A DNA stretch of 5,483 nt from Promethearchaeota archaeon (GTDB lineage: Archaea > Asgardarchaeota > Lokiarchaeia > Sigyniarchaeales > SOKP01), in assembly GCA_016840695.1 (NCBI GenBank), contig JAEORV010000143.1, positions 1 through 5,483 on the forward strand, read 5' to 3'. This document shows, piece after piece, positions 1 to 5,483 of the stretch; the first letter of the stretch is position 1; every line of letters starts with the position of its first letter. The position numbers were made by a program, and so were the translations under genes. The notes under the pieces are model-generated. The model made no database searches, was not told where the DNA came from, and worked only from the letters and a program-made list of their open reading frames with translations.

Positions 1-72
1 ACTTGCCATAAAGTCGAGTTTCAATCATCCCAATTGTAAAATAAATTGGAATTATTTAAATCGTTTCATTAT

Positions 73-110
73 AAAAAAAAGGAAAATTGAGTTTAAAATG
101 AATTAAACTC
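73..110 (-). terminator. Hairpin and T-tract terminator after the AOR gene
   Basis: GAGTTTAA (89-96) and TTAAACTC (103-110) form a perfect 8-bp inverted repeat with a 6-nt loop, starting 7 nt beyond the AOR stop codon. Read on the minus strand, the stem is followed by AATTTTCC and then eight T (73-80). Archaeal termination depends mainly on the T-tract, so this is a plausible end for the AOR transcript. The stem is AT-rich and weak. Confidence 0.65.
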
Positions 111-116
111 TTAGAT

Positions 117-1913
117 TTAAACACCTTTATATACCTTGTCAACCTCGTCATCTGCTACATCAAAGGTAACGTCATGAGGTGGTAACGGTTCTTTCAAAAA
201 GAATTCTGGGAGTCTATCATCTTTTTCTGTAAAGCCTGCTCGACGATTAAAGTCTAGTTCTGCTTTTAAAATGGCCATGCCATACGCTCCTATATCAATT
301 TCCTTACCTAGAAATGCGTTAATTGTCTGTGCCATTCCGGCCATTCCATTATCATCGTCAAGAACGCAAAATGCTATAAATAAACAATATCCTGTGGCGT
401 CTATAAACGCAGTAGTCGCTTGAAAGGTTCTAGATAGATCTGCTTTTTCAAGGATTCTAGGATCAGTTACTTCACCTTTAATTCCAAGTATTTCTGCCGC
501 AATTGTATAACCAGCGGTATGATCTGCGCCCATTGGTGTTGTAGCATAAGTAACTCCAATTCCTCGTATGGGTCGCGGATCATAAGCAGGTAAGGATTGT
601 CCTTTTACTGAAGGAATTCTCGAAACTCCTAATACTTTTCCAGCGTTTGTAGCACCTGAAGCACATAATCTACCCAATGCAGAATTATCATTGTAAATCT
701 CTTTTAGTGCTGCTATGGCTCCTTTTCCATCTCCGAAGGCAATAAGCCCCGCTTCCATTAGGACGCCAAGCGTTCCACCTGCTTCGATTGTATCAAGTCC
801 AACATCGTTACATATTCTATTCAGCTCTGCAACATCGTGTAGGTCTCCAATAGTTAAATTAGTTCCTAAAGCCCAAGCAGATTCGTATTCTAGGGGGCCT
901 ACTTGATGTTTTCCAGTATTTTCGTATGGAACAACATTGGAGCACATCATCACGCACCCTGGATGACAGGCGTGGCCATATCGTCCCTCTGCGGCGTCAC
1001 CAAACTTTTCTTTGGTTTTATCAACTAACTCGTGGACGGCTTCACCAGAAATTTTGGCAGCATTCTCAAAACGTCCTGAACGGAAGTTTTTTGTGGGCAA
1101 ACCTCCTGCTTCGTTTAAAATATTCATTAAGACATTAGTACCATAGTTAGATAATCCGCCGTATGGATTTCCATCATCGTCCTTAAGCTTACCTGTGACT
1201 GGATGGGCGGTTAATGCTTTTGTGAACATTTTTCGACCTTCTTCGAATTTTTCCTTGTCTTTTGGTTGAGGTGGTTCGCCTCCCGTATCGTCAGTTATCA
1301 CGGATATAACGCGTTTCGAACCAAGAACTCCCCCAAGTCCACCCCTTCCCGCGTATCTGCCAGGATCAGTGTTTTCCACGTTATTTCCGAACACTCCTGC
1401 GTTAGGAGATAGACGCTGTCCAGCGATGCCACACCCTATTATACCTGGTTTCGAAGGATAATCTTGCCAGATTTTTGTAATCAAATCATATAGACCCATA
1501 TTAGCGTATTCATTGGTCTTTTTAATCTCGCATTTATCTTTCTGTATGATAATGCTATACCAATCAGATGTACCTGCTGGAGGCATGCCTTCAATAATTA
1601 CACCACGAATTCCAAGACAACCCAGCTTGCCTGCAGTTATTCCTCCTGCATTTGCTTCCTTAATACCTCCTGTAAGAGGTGATTTTCCTCCAACACTTAG
1701 TCTTCCCGAAGAGGGTGCAGATGTTCCCGCTAACAACCCGGGTGATATGACAATTTTGTTAAATTCTCTTAACGGATGACACATTGGGTCAACTTCTTTA
1801 GAAACAATTGTTGATGTGAGGGCCCTTCCTGCTAAAGTTTCGTATTCCGCAGGAAGATCCTCCCATTTATGAGATAAATCACTCATATTAACTCTTAATA
1901 TCTTATATGCCAT
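117..1913 (-). CDS. Aldehyde:ferredoxin oxidoreductase family protein (tungsten/molybdopterin enzyme)
   Basis: Complete 598-residue protein of normal family length. The family oxidises aldehydes to carboxylic acids in the cytoplasm with a bis-pyranopterin tungsten (or molybdenum) cofactor, and reduces ferredoxin through one 4Fe-4S cluster. The N-terminal cofactor domain (about 3-208) has the family blocks SPGLLAGTSAPSSGRLSVGG (57-76), KSPLTGGIKEANAGG (77-91) and AGRGGLGGVLGSK (188-200). Candidate cluster cysteines are C316, C320, C324 and C510; C510 sits in D505-A-T-G-Y-C. The first pterin motif is N369-D-V-G-L-D374. E342 or E344 and H465 (in GADHTAG) are likely active-site residues. The ATG is preceded by GGTGA at 1920-1924, which supports this start. 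The gene has its own predicted promoter and a terminator directly after its stop. The substrate subfamily (AOR, FOR, GAPOR or WOR type) cannot be decided. The family call is very secure; the substrate is unknown. Confidence 0.96.
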   Translation of the reverse strand: MAYKILRVNMSDLSHKWEDLPAEYETLAGRALTSTIVSKEVDPMCHPLREFNKIVISPGLLAGTSAPSSGRLSVGGKSPLTGGIKEANAGGITAGKLGCLGIRGVIIEGMPPAGTSDWYSIIIQKDKCEIKKTNEYANMGLYDLITKIWQDYPSKPGIIGCGIAGQRLSPNAGVFGNNVENTDPGRYAGRGGLGGVLGSKRVISVITDDTGGEPPQPKDKEKFEEGRKMFTKALTAHPVTGKLKDDDGNPYGGLSNYGTNVLMNILNEAGGLPTKNFRSGRFENAAKISGEAVHELVDKTKEKFGDAAEGRYGHACHPGCVMMCSNVVPYENTGKHQVGPLEYESAWALGTNLTIGDLHDVAELNRICNDVGLDTIEAGGTLGVLMEAGLIAFGDGKGAIAALKEIYNDNSALGRLCASGATNAGKVLGVSRIPSVKGQSLPAYDPRPIRGIGVTYATTPMGADHTAGYTIAAEILGIKGEVTDPRILEKADLSRTFQATTAFIDATGYCLFIAFCVLDDDNGMAGMAQTINAFLGKEIDIGAYGMAILKAELDFNRRAGFTEKDDRLPEFFLKEPLPPHDVTFDVADDEVDKVYKGV

Positions 1914-1919
1914 TTTTTT

Positions 1920-1924
1920 TCACC
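1920..1924 (-). promoter_or_regulatory. Shine-Dalgarno site of the AOR gene
   Basis: GGTGA on the minus strand lies 6 nt before the ATG at 1913-1911. It matches the core of the archaeal GGAGGTGAT Shine-Dalgarno sequence and fixes the AOR start. The amidohydrolase gene at 3812 has the same motif at nearly the same spacing. Confidence 0.75.
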
Positions 1925-1961
1925 ATATTATTAATACATTGCTAAAAATGAACAGTAAAAA

Positions 1962-1977
1962 AGTAAGGATCTTTACT
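1962..1977. repeat. 16-bp near-palindrome upstream of the AOR gene (possible operator)
   Basis: AGTAAGGATCTTTACT reads the same on both strands except for one symmetrical G/T pair. It touches the edge of the predicted AOR TATA region and precedes the inferred transcription start. Archaeal repressors often bind such a site to block polymerase recruitment. It could instead fold in RNA, or be chance in AT-rich DNA. No regulator gene is visible in the window. Confidence 0.35.
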
Positions 1978-1990
1978 ATTTAATTATAAC
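1977..1990 (-). promoter_or_regulatory. Predicted TATA region of the AOR promoter
   Basis: The minus-strand sequence GTTATAATTAAATA resembles an archaeal TATA box and lies about 64-77 nt upstream of the AOR start. Transcription would begin about 25 nt further on, near 1950, leaving a leader of about 35-40 nt that includes GGTGA. The area is AT-rich throughout, so the exact box is uncertain. A palindrome (1962-1977) sits between this box and the inferred start point. Confidence 0.4.
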
Positions 1991-2048
1991 GCTTAAAAAA
2001 TATCGTTCTAAATGATGGTACATAACGAAAGGATAACATAGATGTTGT

Positions 2049-2390
2049 TTAAGGAGAGGACAATTTCCCAGAGCATGTTTTTACATTCCTTATTGATTCA
2101 GAATTGGAAGAGCTCATTAAATTTTCAGAAAAAAAGGACATTGTCAGTGCCTCATCAGAAATAGGAGATACCATTCTAATATATTTAACAAAACAATAAT
2201 TATTAACTATTCTTTCAACACCCCATTCCACGATTTTCTTTACGATATCATTCTGAGCATCGCTACTCCACTGCATTTTACATTCTTTACCGCAAAATAT
2301 CAATTCTGGTTTTGGTTGACAAATATTGACGAGTAAGGTTTTATTATTATTCCTTTTTCTAATTTTCTTCTTACAATATTCACAAATCAT
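2049..2390 (-). CDS. Small Cys4 zinc-ribbon protein with a doubtful C-terminal tail
   Basis: The frame encodes 113 residues. The N-terminus has C3-E-Y-C6 and, 27 residues on, C33-G-K-E-C37, giving a C-x2-C...C-x3-C pattern with a basic stretch (KKKIRKR) after the first pair and QPKPELIFC before the second. This resembles the small treble-clef, TRASH or MYM-like metal-binding modules found in many archaeal proteins. It probably binds one zinc and may bind nucleic acid or protein; the specific role is unknown. Residues about 41-64 (WSSDAQNDIVKKIVEWGVER and onward) look like a real amphipathic helix. The last 50 residues are serine-rich (12 Ser) and rich in T-first codons, and lie opposite a better plus-strand frame, so they may be read-through. 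No clear Shine-Dalgarno precedes the ATG. The N-terminal half is probably real; the tail is doubtful. Confidence 0.65.
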   Translation of the reverse strand: MICEYCKKKIRKRNNNKTLLVNICQPKPELIFCGKECKMQWSSDAQNDIVKKIVEWGVERIVNNYCFVKYIRMVSPISDEALTMSFFSENLMSSSNSESIRNVKTCSGKLSSP

Positions 2391-2439
2391 TGTATTGCTT
2401 TTGCATCTTTATAAGATATAGACTGATTTTTATCGAAAA

Positions 2440-2447
2440 TATTTAAA
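2440..2447 (-). promoter_or_regulatory. Predicted TATA box of the zinc-ribbon gene
   Basis: TTTAAATA on the minus strand matches the archaeal TATA consensus and lies 49 nt before the ATG. Transcription would start near 2415, giving a leader of about 25 nt. The flank upstream of the box is pyrimidine-rich (CTTTTTC), not a good purine-rich BRE. The same bases form the end of the T-tract of the DUF362 terminator. Confidence 0.45.
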
Positions 2448-2473
2448 AGAAAAAGTCATTAATGAAACATTAA
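2445..2473 (-). terminator. Hairpin and T-tract terminator after the DUF362 gene
   Basis: TTAATG (2459-2464) and CATTAA (2468-2473) form a 6-bp stem with a 3-nt loop, 14 nt beyond the DUF362 stop. On the minus strand this leads into GACTTTTTCTTTT, a near-continuous T-tract of the kind that ends archaeal transcripts. The stem is short and AT-rich, so the T-tract carries most of the weight. Confidence 0.5.
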
Positions 2474-2487
2474 ATATTAAATTCGGA

Positions 2488-3711
2488 TTAGATTTTTATG
2501 AGTTCGTAATCCGTGGAGCCTATTTTGTTTTTTAGGGACGCATTAAATTGCATTTGATATCCCAGCATTTCACTTAAAGGTGATGAGGCTTTAAATTTCT
2601 CTACGCCTGGCGGTTCGGGTTCCCGCCAAGTACCATCCTTTTCCAATATTGGGAGCCCAGGAGCGTTTATTTCTGTATCAACGCAAGCTTTATCAATAGC
2701 TACTGGATCAGTAGAACCAAAAATTCCTAGATCAGGGACGACGGGAGGTCCAGGGTTGGAAACGCAATCGCACATTACAACAACATCAAATGCAAAGTTA
2801 ATATATCGAATGTTTTCGGGGCCGAAAGATGTCATTACAGCCAAGGCGTTATCAATAAATCGCTCTACAAAAGCATCACCCAATATCATTGATGGATTTT
2901 TGATAGGGCTTTTTTTCTTCTTATGTGGGCACTTTAACATGCATTTGAGACATCCATAACATAGATCCTGGTTAATCACTGCGGAATCGTTCTCAATTGA
3001 AATTGCTTTTACCGAACAACTTTCTATGCATTCCTGATTGCATGTAGTAATATCGCATTTTCTGGATAAAATTTTTGGAAGTTTACCCATATGAGCTAAA
3101 AATTTATTTCTTTTAGTAACACAGCCTATTCCGAGTTGTTTTAGCGCACCTCCAAAAGTTGCTTGTGGGTGACCTTTAAAATGTGAAATTACGACCATTT
3201 TATCAAATTTGAATAATCCTGTAGCAACGGAAACATCTTTAAAATGAATACCATCTATCTGAATCTTTTTTCCATCTGTTCCATCTTCACCATCAATGAA
3301 TTGTAGTGGAGCACCAATAACGGATTCGTTGTATCCGTGAAGATTAGCAATTTTCGCGTGATCTGCGGGATTTGCGCGGTGGTTTATGCATACATAATAG
3401 TCTTCGGAAATGTCTATTTTTCGAGCCCGTAAACCCAAACCTTGAGTTTCTATTAAAGTGGGGATAGCATCCTTAGATTTAATCGCATCTACCACTTCTC
3501 GAACGTAATCGGGTCGTAAATAGCGCGTGTTTTGTGCTTCTCCAACGTGGACTTTCACGGCAACTTTATCGCCAGCTTGGATGTTGTCTAATATTTTATC
3601 TAAAATCAACCTTGTCTTGACCAAATTGTTCGTCGACATGATTTTTGCGTCGCTTCTGAGGGCAGCAACTTCTATAGGAGATGCCCAATATACTATCGGT
3701 TTATTTGTCAT
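2488..3711 (-). CDS. DUF362 iron-sulfur protein with inserted ferredoxin-like domain
   Basis: Complete 407-residue protein of the DUF362 family, which has no firmly established reaction. Family signatures are KVAVKVHVGE (49-58), NTRYLRPDYV (61-70), ISHFKGHPQATFGGALKQLG (175-194), CDCVSNPGPP (314-323) and VPDLGIFGSTDPVAID (325-340). A ferredoxin-like segment (about 217-263) sits between the two halves. Its second cysteine set, C251-x2-C254-x2-C257-x3-C261-P, is a classic 4Fe-4S ligand motif. The first set, C219-x4-C224-x3-C228-x3-C232-S, is irregular but probably holds a second cluster. A very basic stretch (HKKKKSPIK, 263-271) follows. No signal peptide or membrane segment is seen, so it is cytoplasmic. 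Likely roles are electron transfer or iron-sulfur/redox enzyme support, by inference only. The Shine-Dalgarno is weak (TGAT or GATGAT close to the ATG). It lies head-to-head with the amidohydrolase gene. Confidence 0.93.
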   Translation of the reverse strand: MTNKPIVYWASPIEVAALRSDAKIMSTNNLVKTRLILDKILDNIQAGDKVAVKVHVGEAQNTRYLRPDYVREVVDAIKSKDAIPTLIETQGLGLRARKIDISEDYYVCINHRANPADHAKIANLHGYNESVIGAPLQFIDGEDGTDGKKIQIDGIHFKDVSVATGLFKFDKMVVISHFKGHPQATFGGALKQLGIGCVTKRNKFLAHMGKLPKILSRKCDITTCNQECIESCSVKAISIENDSAVINQDLCYGCLKCMLKCPHKKKKSPIKNPSMILGDAFVERFIDNALAVMTSFGPENIRYINFAFDVVVMCDCVSNPGPPVVPDLGIFGSTDPVAIDKACVDTEINAPGLPILEKDGTWREPEPPGVEKFKASSPLSEMLGYQMQFNASLKNKIGSTDYELIKI

Positions 3712-3811
3712 GAAATCATCATTAAAATTAATTTATAATTTAGGAAAAATTATAATTCTATTAAAATTAAATTATTCTATATTATAAACAATAAAATATG
3801 GTGAAGAAAAC
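3712..3811. promoter_or_regulatory. Divergent AT-rich promoter region between DUF362 and amidohydrolase genes
   Basis: This 100-bp gap between two head-to-head genes is almost entirely A and T. On the plus strand GGAAAA (3743-3748) precedes TTATAATT (3750-3757), a reasonable BRE plus TATA pair. It would place the amidohydrolase transcript start near 3780 with a leader of about 30 nt that includes GGTGA. The core AATTATAATT (3748-3757) is a perfect palindrome and could also serve the DUF362 gene on the other strand. Other A/T boxes are present, for example ATTTATAATT at 3731-3740, so the assignment is tentative. Confidence 0.5.
3800..3804 (+). promoter_or_regulatory. Shine-Dalgarno site of the amidohydrolase gene
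   Basis: GGTGA ends 7 nt before the ATG at 3812. The upstream ATG at 3798 and GTG at 3801 share a frame that stops at once (at the TAG overlapping 3816), so they are not the start. This fixes 3812 as the start and puts the hydrophobic N-terminus inside the protein. Confidence 0.75.
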
Positions 3812-5483
3812 ATGGTAGATGAGAAATCTTCAAAAAAAGTAGGTGGCTCGTTATTGTTTCTTATCGTGATAATGATTGCCATCTTCGCTTGGATAACGTA
3901 TGGAACTTTACAAGGAGTACTGGGAACGCTGGCTTATCTTATCATTGGACTTCTAAACTTATTTCCCTGGATTATTCCATTTGCAGGAATTCCACTCGGC
4001 ATCATGGATGTGATGGGAATATATGGATTTGGAATGGGTAATTTAACGTTGAATCTTGCTCATTTAAGCAATAGCTGGATGCCAATCCTATGGTTCTGGA
4101 TCATTTCGATTATAGGCAGTTTAATCGATATTTTTTTGATGTATCTAACAATCTCGTGGTTGAAAGGATTAAAATATCGAAAGAAAGAGCCTAAGACCAA
4201 TTTAGCTCTTATTAATTGTAATATCATTGATGGAGCCAGGGATAGCAAGGTCATTAAAAATGGCGTGATTTTGATCAAAAATATAGCTGAGGATGGAGAG
4301 ATTGCTGGCTTAATTACAGGCGTAGGGAAAAACGGAGAGGTCGAGATCCCACCGGATTATAAAAAAGTTGATCTAAATGGAGAATACGTGCTTCCAGGGT
4401 TAATTAATGCCCATTGTCATTTAACGGGAAGTGGAAAACCGATGAAATTAATGAATTTAAGCGACGAGACCTTAGAGAAGTTAGTAAAACTGCTTAAAAC
4501 ACCAATTGGAAAAGCTCTACTTAAAAAATTGATGCGCGGGAACATGACTAACGCTTTAAACGCAGGAGTTACTACGCTTAAAACGATGAGCGATCCCTTA
4601 TTTTTTGACTTGAAAATCAGGGATTTGATTTCAAAAGGAAAGATCATTGGACCTAGACTGATTTGTGCAGGCTTAGGAATCTGTATCACGGGAGGTCATG
4701 GAGGAATCATGGCTCATGTGGCAGATTCAATTCCAGAAGTTAGAAAAGCCATTAGATATAACTTGAGAAAGGAAGTTGATTTCATTAAAATCATGTCCAC
4801 TGGTGGTGTAATGGATGCACGCAAAATTGGAGAAGCCGGAAGAGCCCAAATGACAATAGAAGAAATTGAAACAGCGTGTTTTGAAGCTCATAGAGGAAAC
4901 ATTCCAGTTGCGACCCATTGTGAAAGCACTATAGGAATTGAGGAAGCATTAAAAGGAGGAGTCGATACTATTGAGCACGGAGCGGAGATTACAGACGATT
5001 TAGTACCTCTTTTTAAAAATAATCCAAAAGCTCTTAATGGATATACTGCTTTAACTCCAACGCTTTGCGCGGGCATGGGTCTTTCCACGTTTCCAATAGA
5101 AGACACAAAAATCACGCAAATAAAACGTGAAAACGGAATACTAGTTGAAACTGGAATGATAAAAGGATTACAAAGAGCATACAAAGAAGGGATTAAAATT
5201 TGCGTTGGAACTGATGCTTCTGTACCTTATTCTACACATTATGAAGTGTGGAAAGAACTAAAATATTACTTAAAATACACGGATATGAAGGCTCAGGAAG
5301 CCATTTATTTCGCGACAAAAAATAACGCGGAATTGATTGGTATTGGTGATATCACTGGGAGCGTTGAAATAGGTAAATCAGCAGATTTACAAGTTGTCCC
5401 TGGAAATCCCCTCGAAAACATAGACTTTCTAGGTCAAGTTACTAAAGTTGTAATAATGGGGCATTTAATTACAAATCCAAAAA
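3812..5483 (+). CDS. Membrane-anchored metal-dependent amidohydrolase (3' end outside window)
   Basis: The frame is open for 557 codons with no stop before the window ends. Residues about 12-117 are strongly hydrophobic, with likely membrane segments near 12-33, 36-58 (possibly continuing to 66) and 89-117. A basic stretch then follows (K118 to K128). From about 130 a full amidohydrolase fold begins: a small beta domain (LALINCNIIDG, 131-141; YVLPGLINAH, 192-201), then the metal centre H201-x-H203, K326 (FIKIMSTGGV, the lysine expected to be carboxylated), H369 (VATHCES), H389 (TIEHGAE) and D468 (GTDAS). All binuclear ligands are present. The pattern best fits the imidazolonepropionase-like / Xaa-Pro dipeptidase group (COG1228-type), which hydrolyses cyclic amides or dipeptide-like amide bonds; the substrate is unknown. 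The closing beta strand (GKSADLQVVPGNP, then VVIMGHLI) suggests only a few residues are missing. Usual members of about 400-430 residues lack the membrane part. Start supported by GGTGA. Confidence 0.93.
   Translation, partial: MVDEKSSKKVGGSLLFLIVIMIAIFAWITYGTLQGVLGTLAYLIIGLLNLFPWIIPFAGIPLGIMDVMGIYGFGMGNLTLNLAHLSNSWMPILWFWIISIIGSLIDIFLMYLTISWLKGLKYRKKEPKTNLALINCNIIDGARDSKVIKNGVILIKNIAEDGEIAGLITGVGKNGEVEIPPDYKKVDLNGEYVLPGLINAHCHLTGSGKPMKLMNLSDETLEKLVKLLKTPIGKALLKKLMRGNMTNALNAGVTTLKTMSDPLFFDLKIRDLISKGKIIGPRLICAGLGICITGGHGGIMAHVADSIPEVRKAIRYNLRKEVDFIKIMSTGGVMDARKIGEAGRAQMTIEEIETACFEAHRGNIPVATHCESTIGIEEALKGGVDTIEHGAEITDDLVPLFKNNPKALNGYTALTPTLCAGMGLSTFPIEDTKITQIKRENGILVETGMIKGLQRAYKEGIKICVGTDASVPYSTHYEVWKELKYYLKYTDMKAQEAIYFATKNNAELIGIGDITGSVEIGKSADLQVVPGNPLENIDFLGQVTKVVIMGHLITNPK

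Larger units (their letters stand above)
1948..2199 (+). pseudogene. Possible decayed small gene, intact only at its 3' end (2053-2199)
   Basis: From 2053 to the TAA at 2197-2199 a 48-codon plus-strand frame gives a natural-looking acidic/hydrophobic peptide, including FPEHVFTFLIDSELEELIKF and later SSEIGDTILIYLTKQ. It has no ATG or GTG start. Sixteen of its 48 codons begin with G, a coding-like bias. Extending the same frame upstream reaches an ATG at 1948 (MNSKKVRIFTI) but crosses four TAA codons, at 1981, 1987, 2023 and 2050. Alternatively, one frameshift could join the ATG at 2042 to this frame. It overlaps the 3' third of the minus-strand zinc-ribbon gene, so both cannot easily be functional there. 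The part upstream of 2053 may be plain intergenic DNA, because stops are frequent and the AOR promoter is predicted there. I do not recognise the family. Confidence 0.4.

Noticed and set aside
30..49. Small inverted repeat CCAATT...AATTGG
   Set aside because: The stem is only 6 bp with an 8-nt loop and no T-tract follows on either strand, so it is not a convincing terminator and is easily chance.
715..1779. Plus-strand open frames at 715-906, 926-1138 and 1513-1779
   Set aside because: They lie wholly opposite the well-supported AOR gene, have antisense-like composition (rich in Ser, Pro and Leu), and show no ribosome-binding site or recognisable domain.
2756..2959. Plus-strand open frame inside the DUF362 gene
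   Set aside because: It is opposite conserved DUF362 motifs and the ferredoxin-like segment; its sequence shows no protein features of its own.
3527..3787. Plus-strand open frame covering the DUF362 start and the divergent promoter
   Set aside because: It is opposite the conserved DUF362 N-terminus and ends in AT-rich promoter DNA; its hydrophobic tail is a product of A/T richness.
3798..3817. Alternative ATG at 3798 or GTG at 3801 as start of the amidohydrolase gene
   Set aside because: Both are in a frame that reaches TAG within seven codons; the bases form the Shine-Dalgarno site of the ATG at 3812.
4060..5184. Minus-strand open frames at 4060-4278, 4417-4689, 4727-4918 and 4888-5184
   Set aside because: All are opposite the amidohydrolase gene, whose plus-strand frame is unbroken and carries every expected metal ligand.
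1..5483. Search by eye for CRISPR arrays, tRNA or rRNA genes, insertion sequences and long direct repeats
   Set aside because: Nothing with regular repeat spacing, tRNA-like folding, transposase motifs or terminal inverted repeats was seen; nearly all of the window is explained by four genes and short gaps.

Overview
This AT-rich window looks archaeal. Two genes have a GGTGA Shine-Dalgarno motif 6-7 nt before the start. Several upstream regions hold TATA-like boxes of the archaeal kind (TTTAAATA, TTATAATT), and hairpin plus T-tract elements follow genes. The gene content is a tungsten/molybdopterin aldehyde:ferredoxin oxidoreductase, a DUF362 iron-sulfur protein, a Cys4 mini zinc-ribbon protein and an amidohydrolase. 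This suggests an anaerobic, ferredoxin-based archaeon. A Lokiarchaeia-like Asgard archaeon is my best guess, but that rests on general resemblance and no search was possible.

Layout. Positions 1-116 are non-coding and contain a likely terminator. A complete AOR-family gene lies at 117-1913 (minus). A 135-bp gap follows with its predicted promoter, a palindrome and a ribosome-binding site. A small zinc-ribbon gene is at 2049-2390 (minus). Its last third lies opposite a plus-strand frame (2053-2199) that looks more like real coding sequence, possibly the end of a decayed gene starting near 1948. The gap 2391-2487 holds a terminator that abuts the zinc-ribbon promoter. A complete DUF362 gene is at 2488-3711 (minus). 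A very AT-rich 100-bp divergent promoter region (3712-3811) separates it from a plus-strand gene at 3812. That gene runs off the end of the window with no stop and encodes an amidohydrolase with an intact metal centre, fused behind an N-terminal multi-pass membrane region.

How the genes may work together. AOR oxidises aldehydes to acids and passes electrons to ferredoxin. The DUF362 protein carries a ferredoxin-like segment and could belong to the same redox economy, but separate promoters and terminators argue against one operon. The membrane-anchored amidohydrolase is divergently transcribed from DUF362 and may share a control region with it. Its substrate cannot be read from the sequence. 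The most unusual items are the membrane-fused amidohydrolase and the decayed or conflicting locus at 1948-2199.
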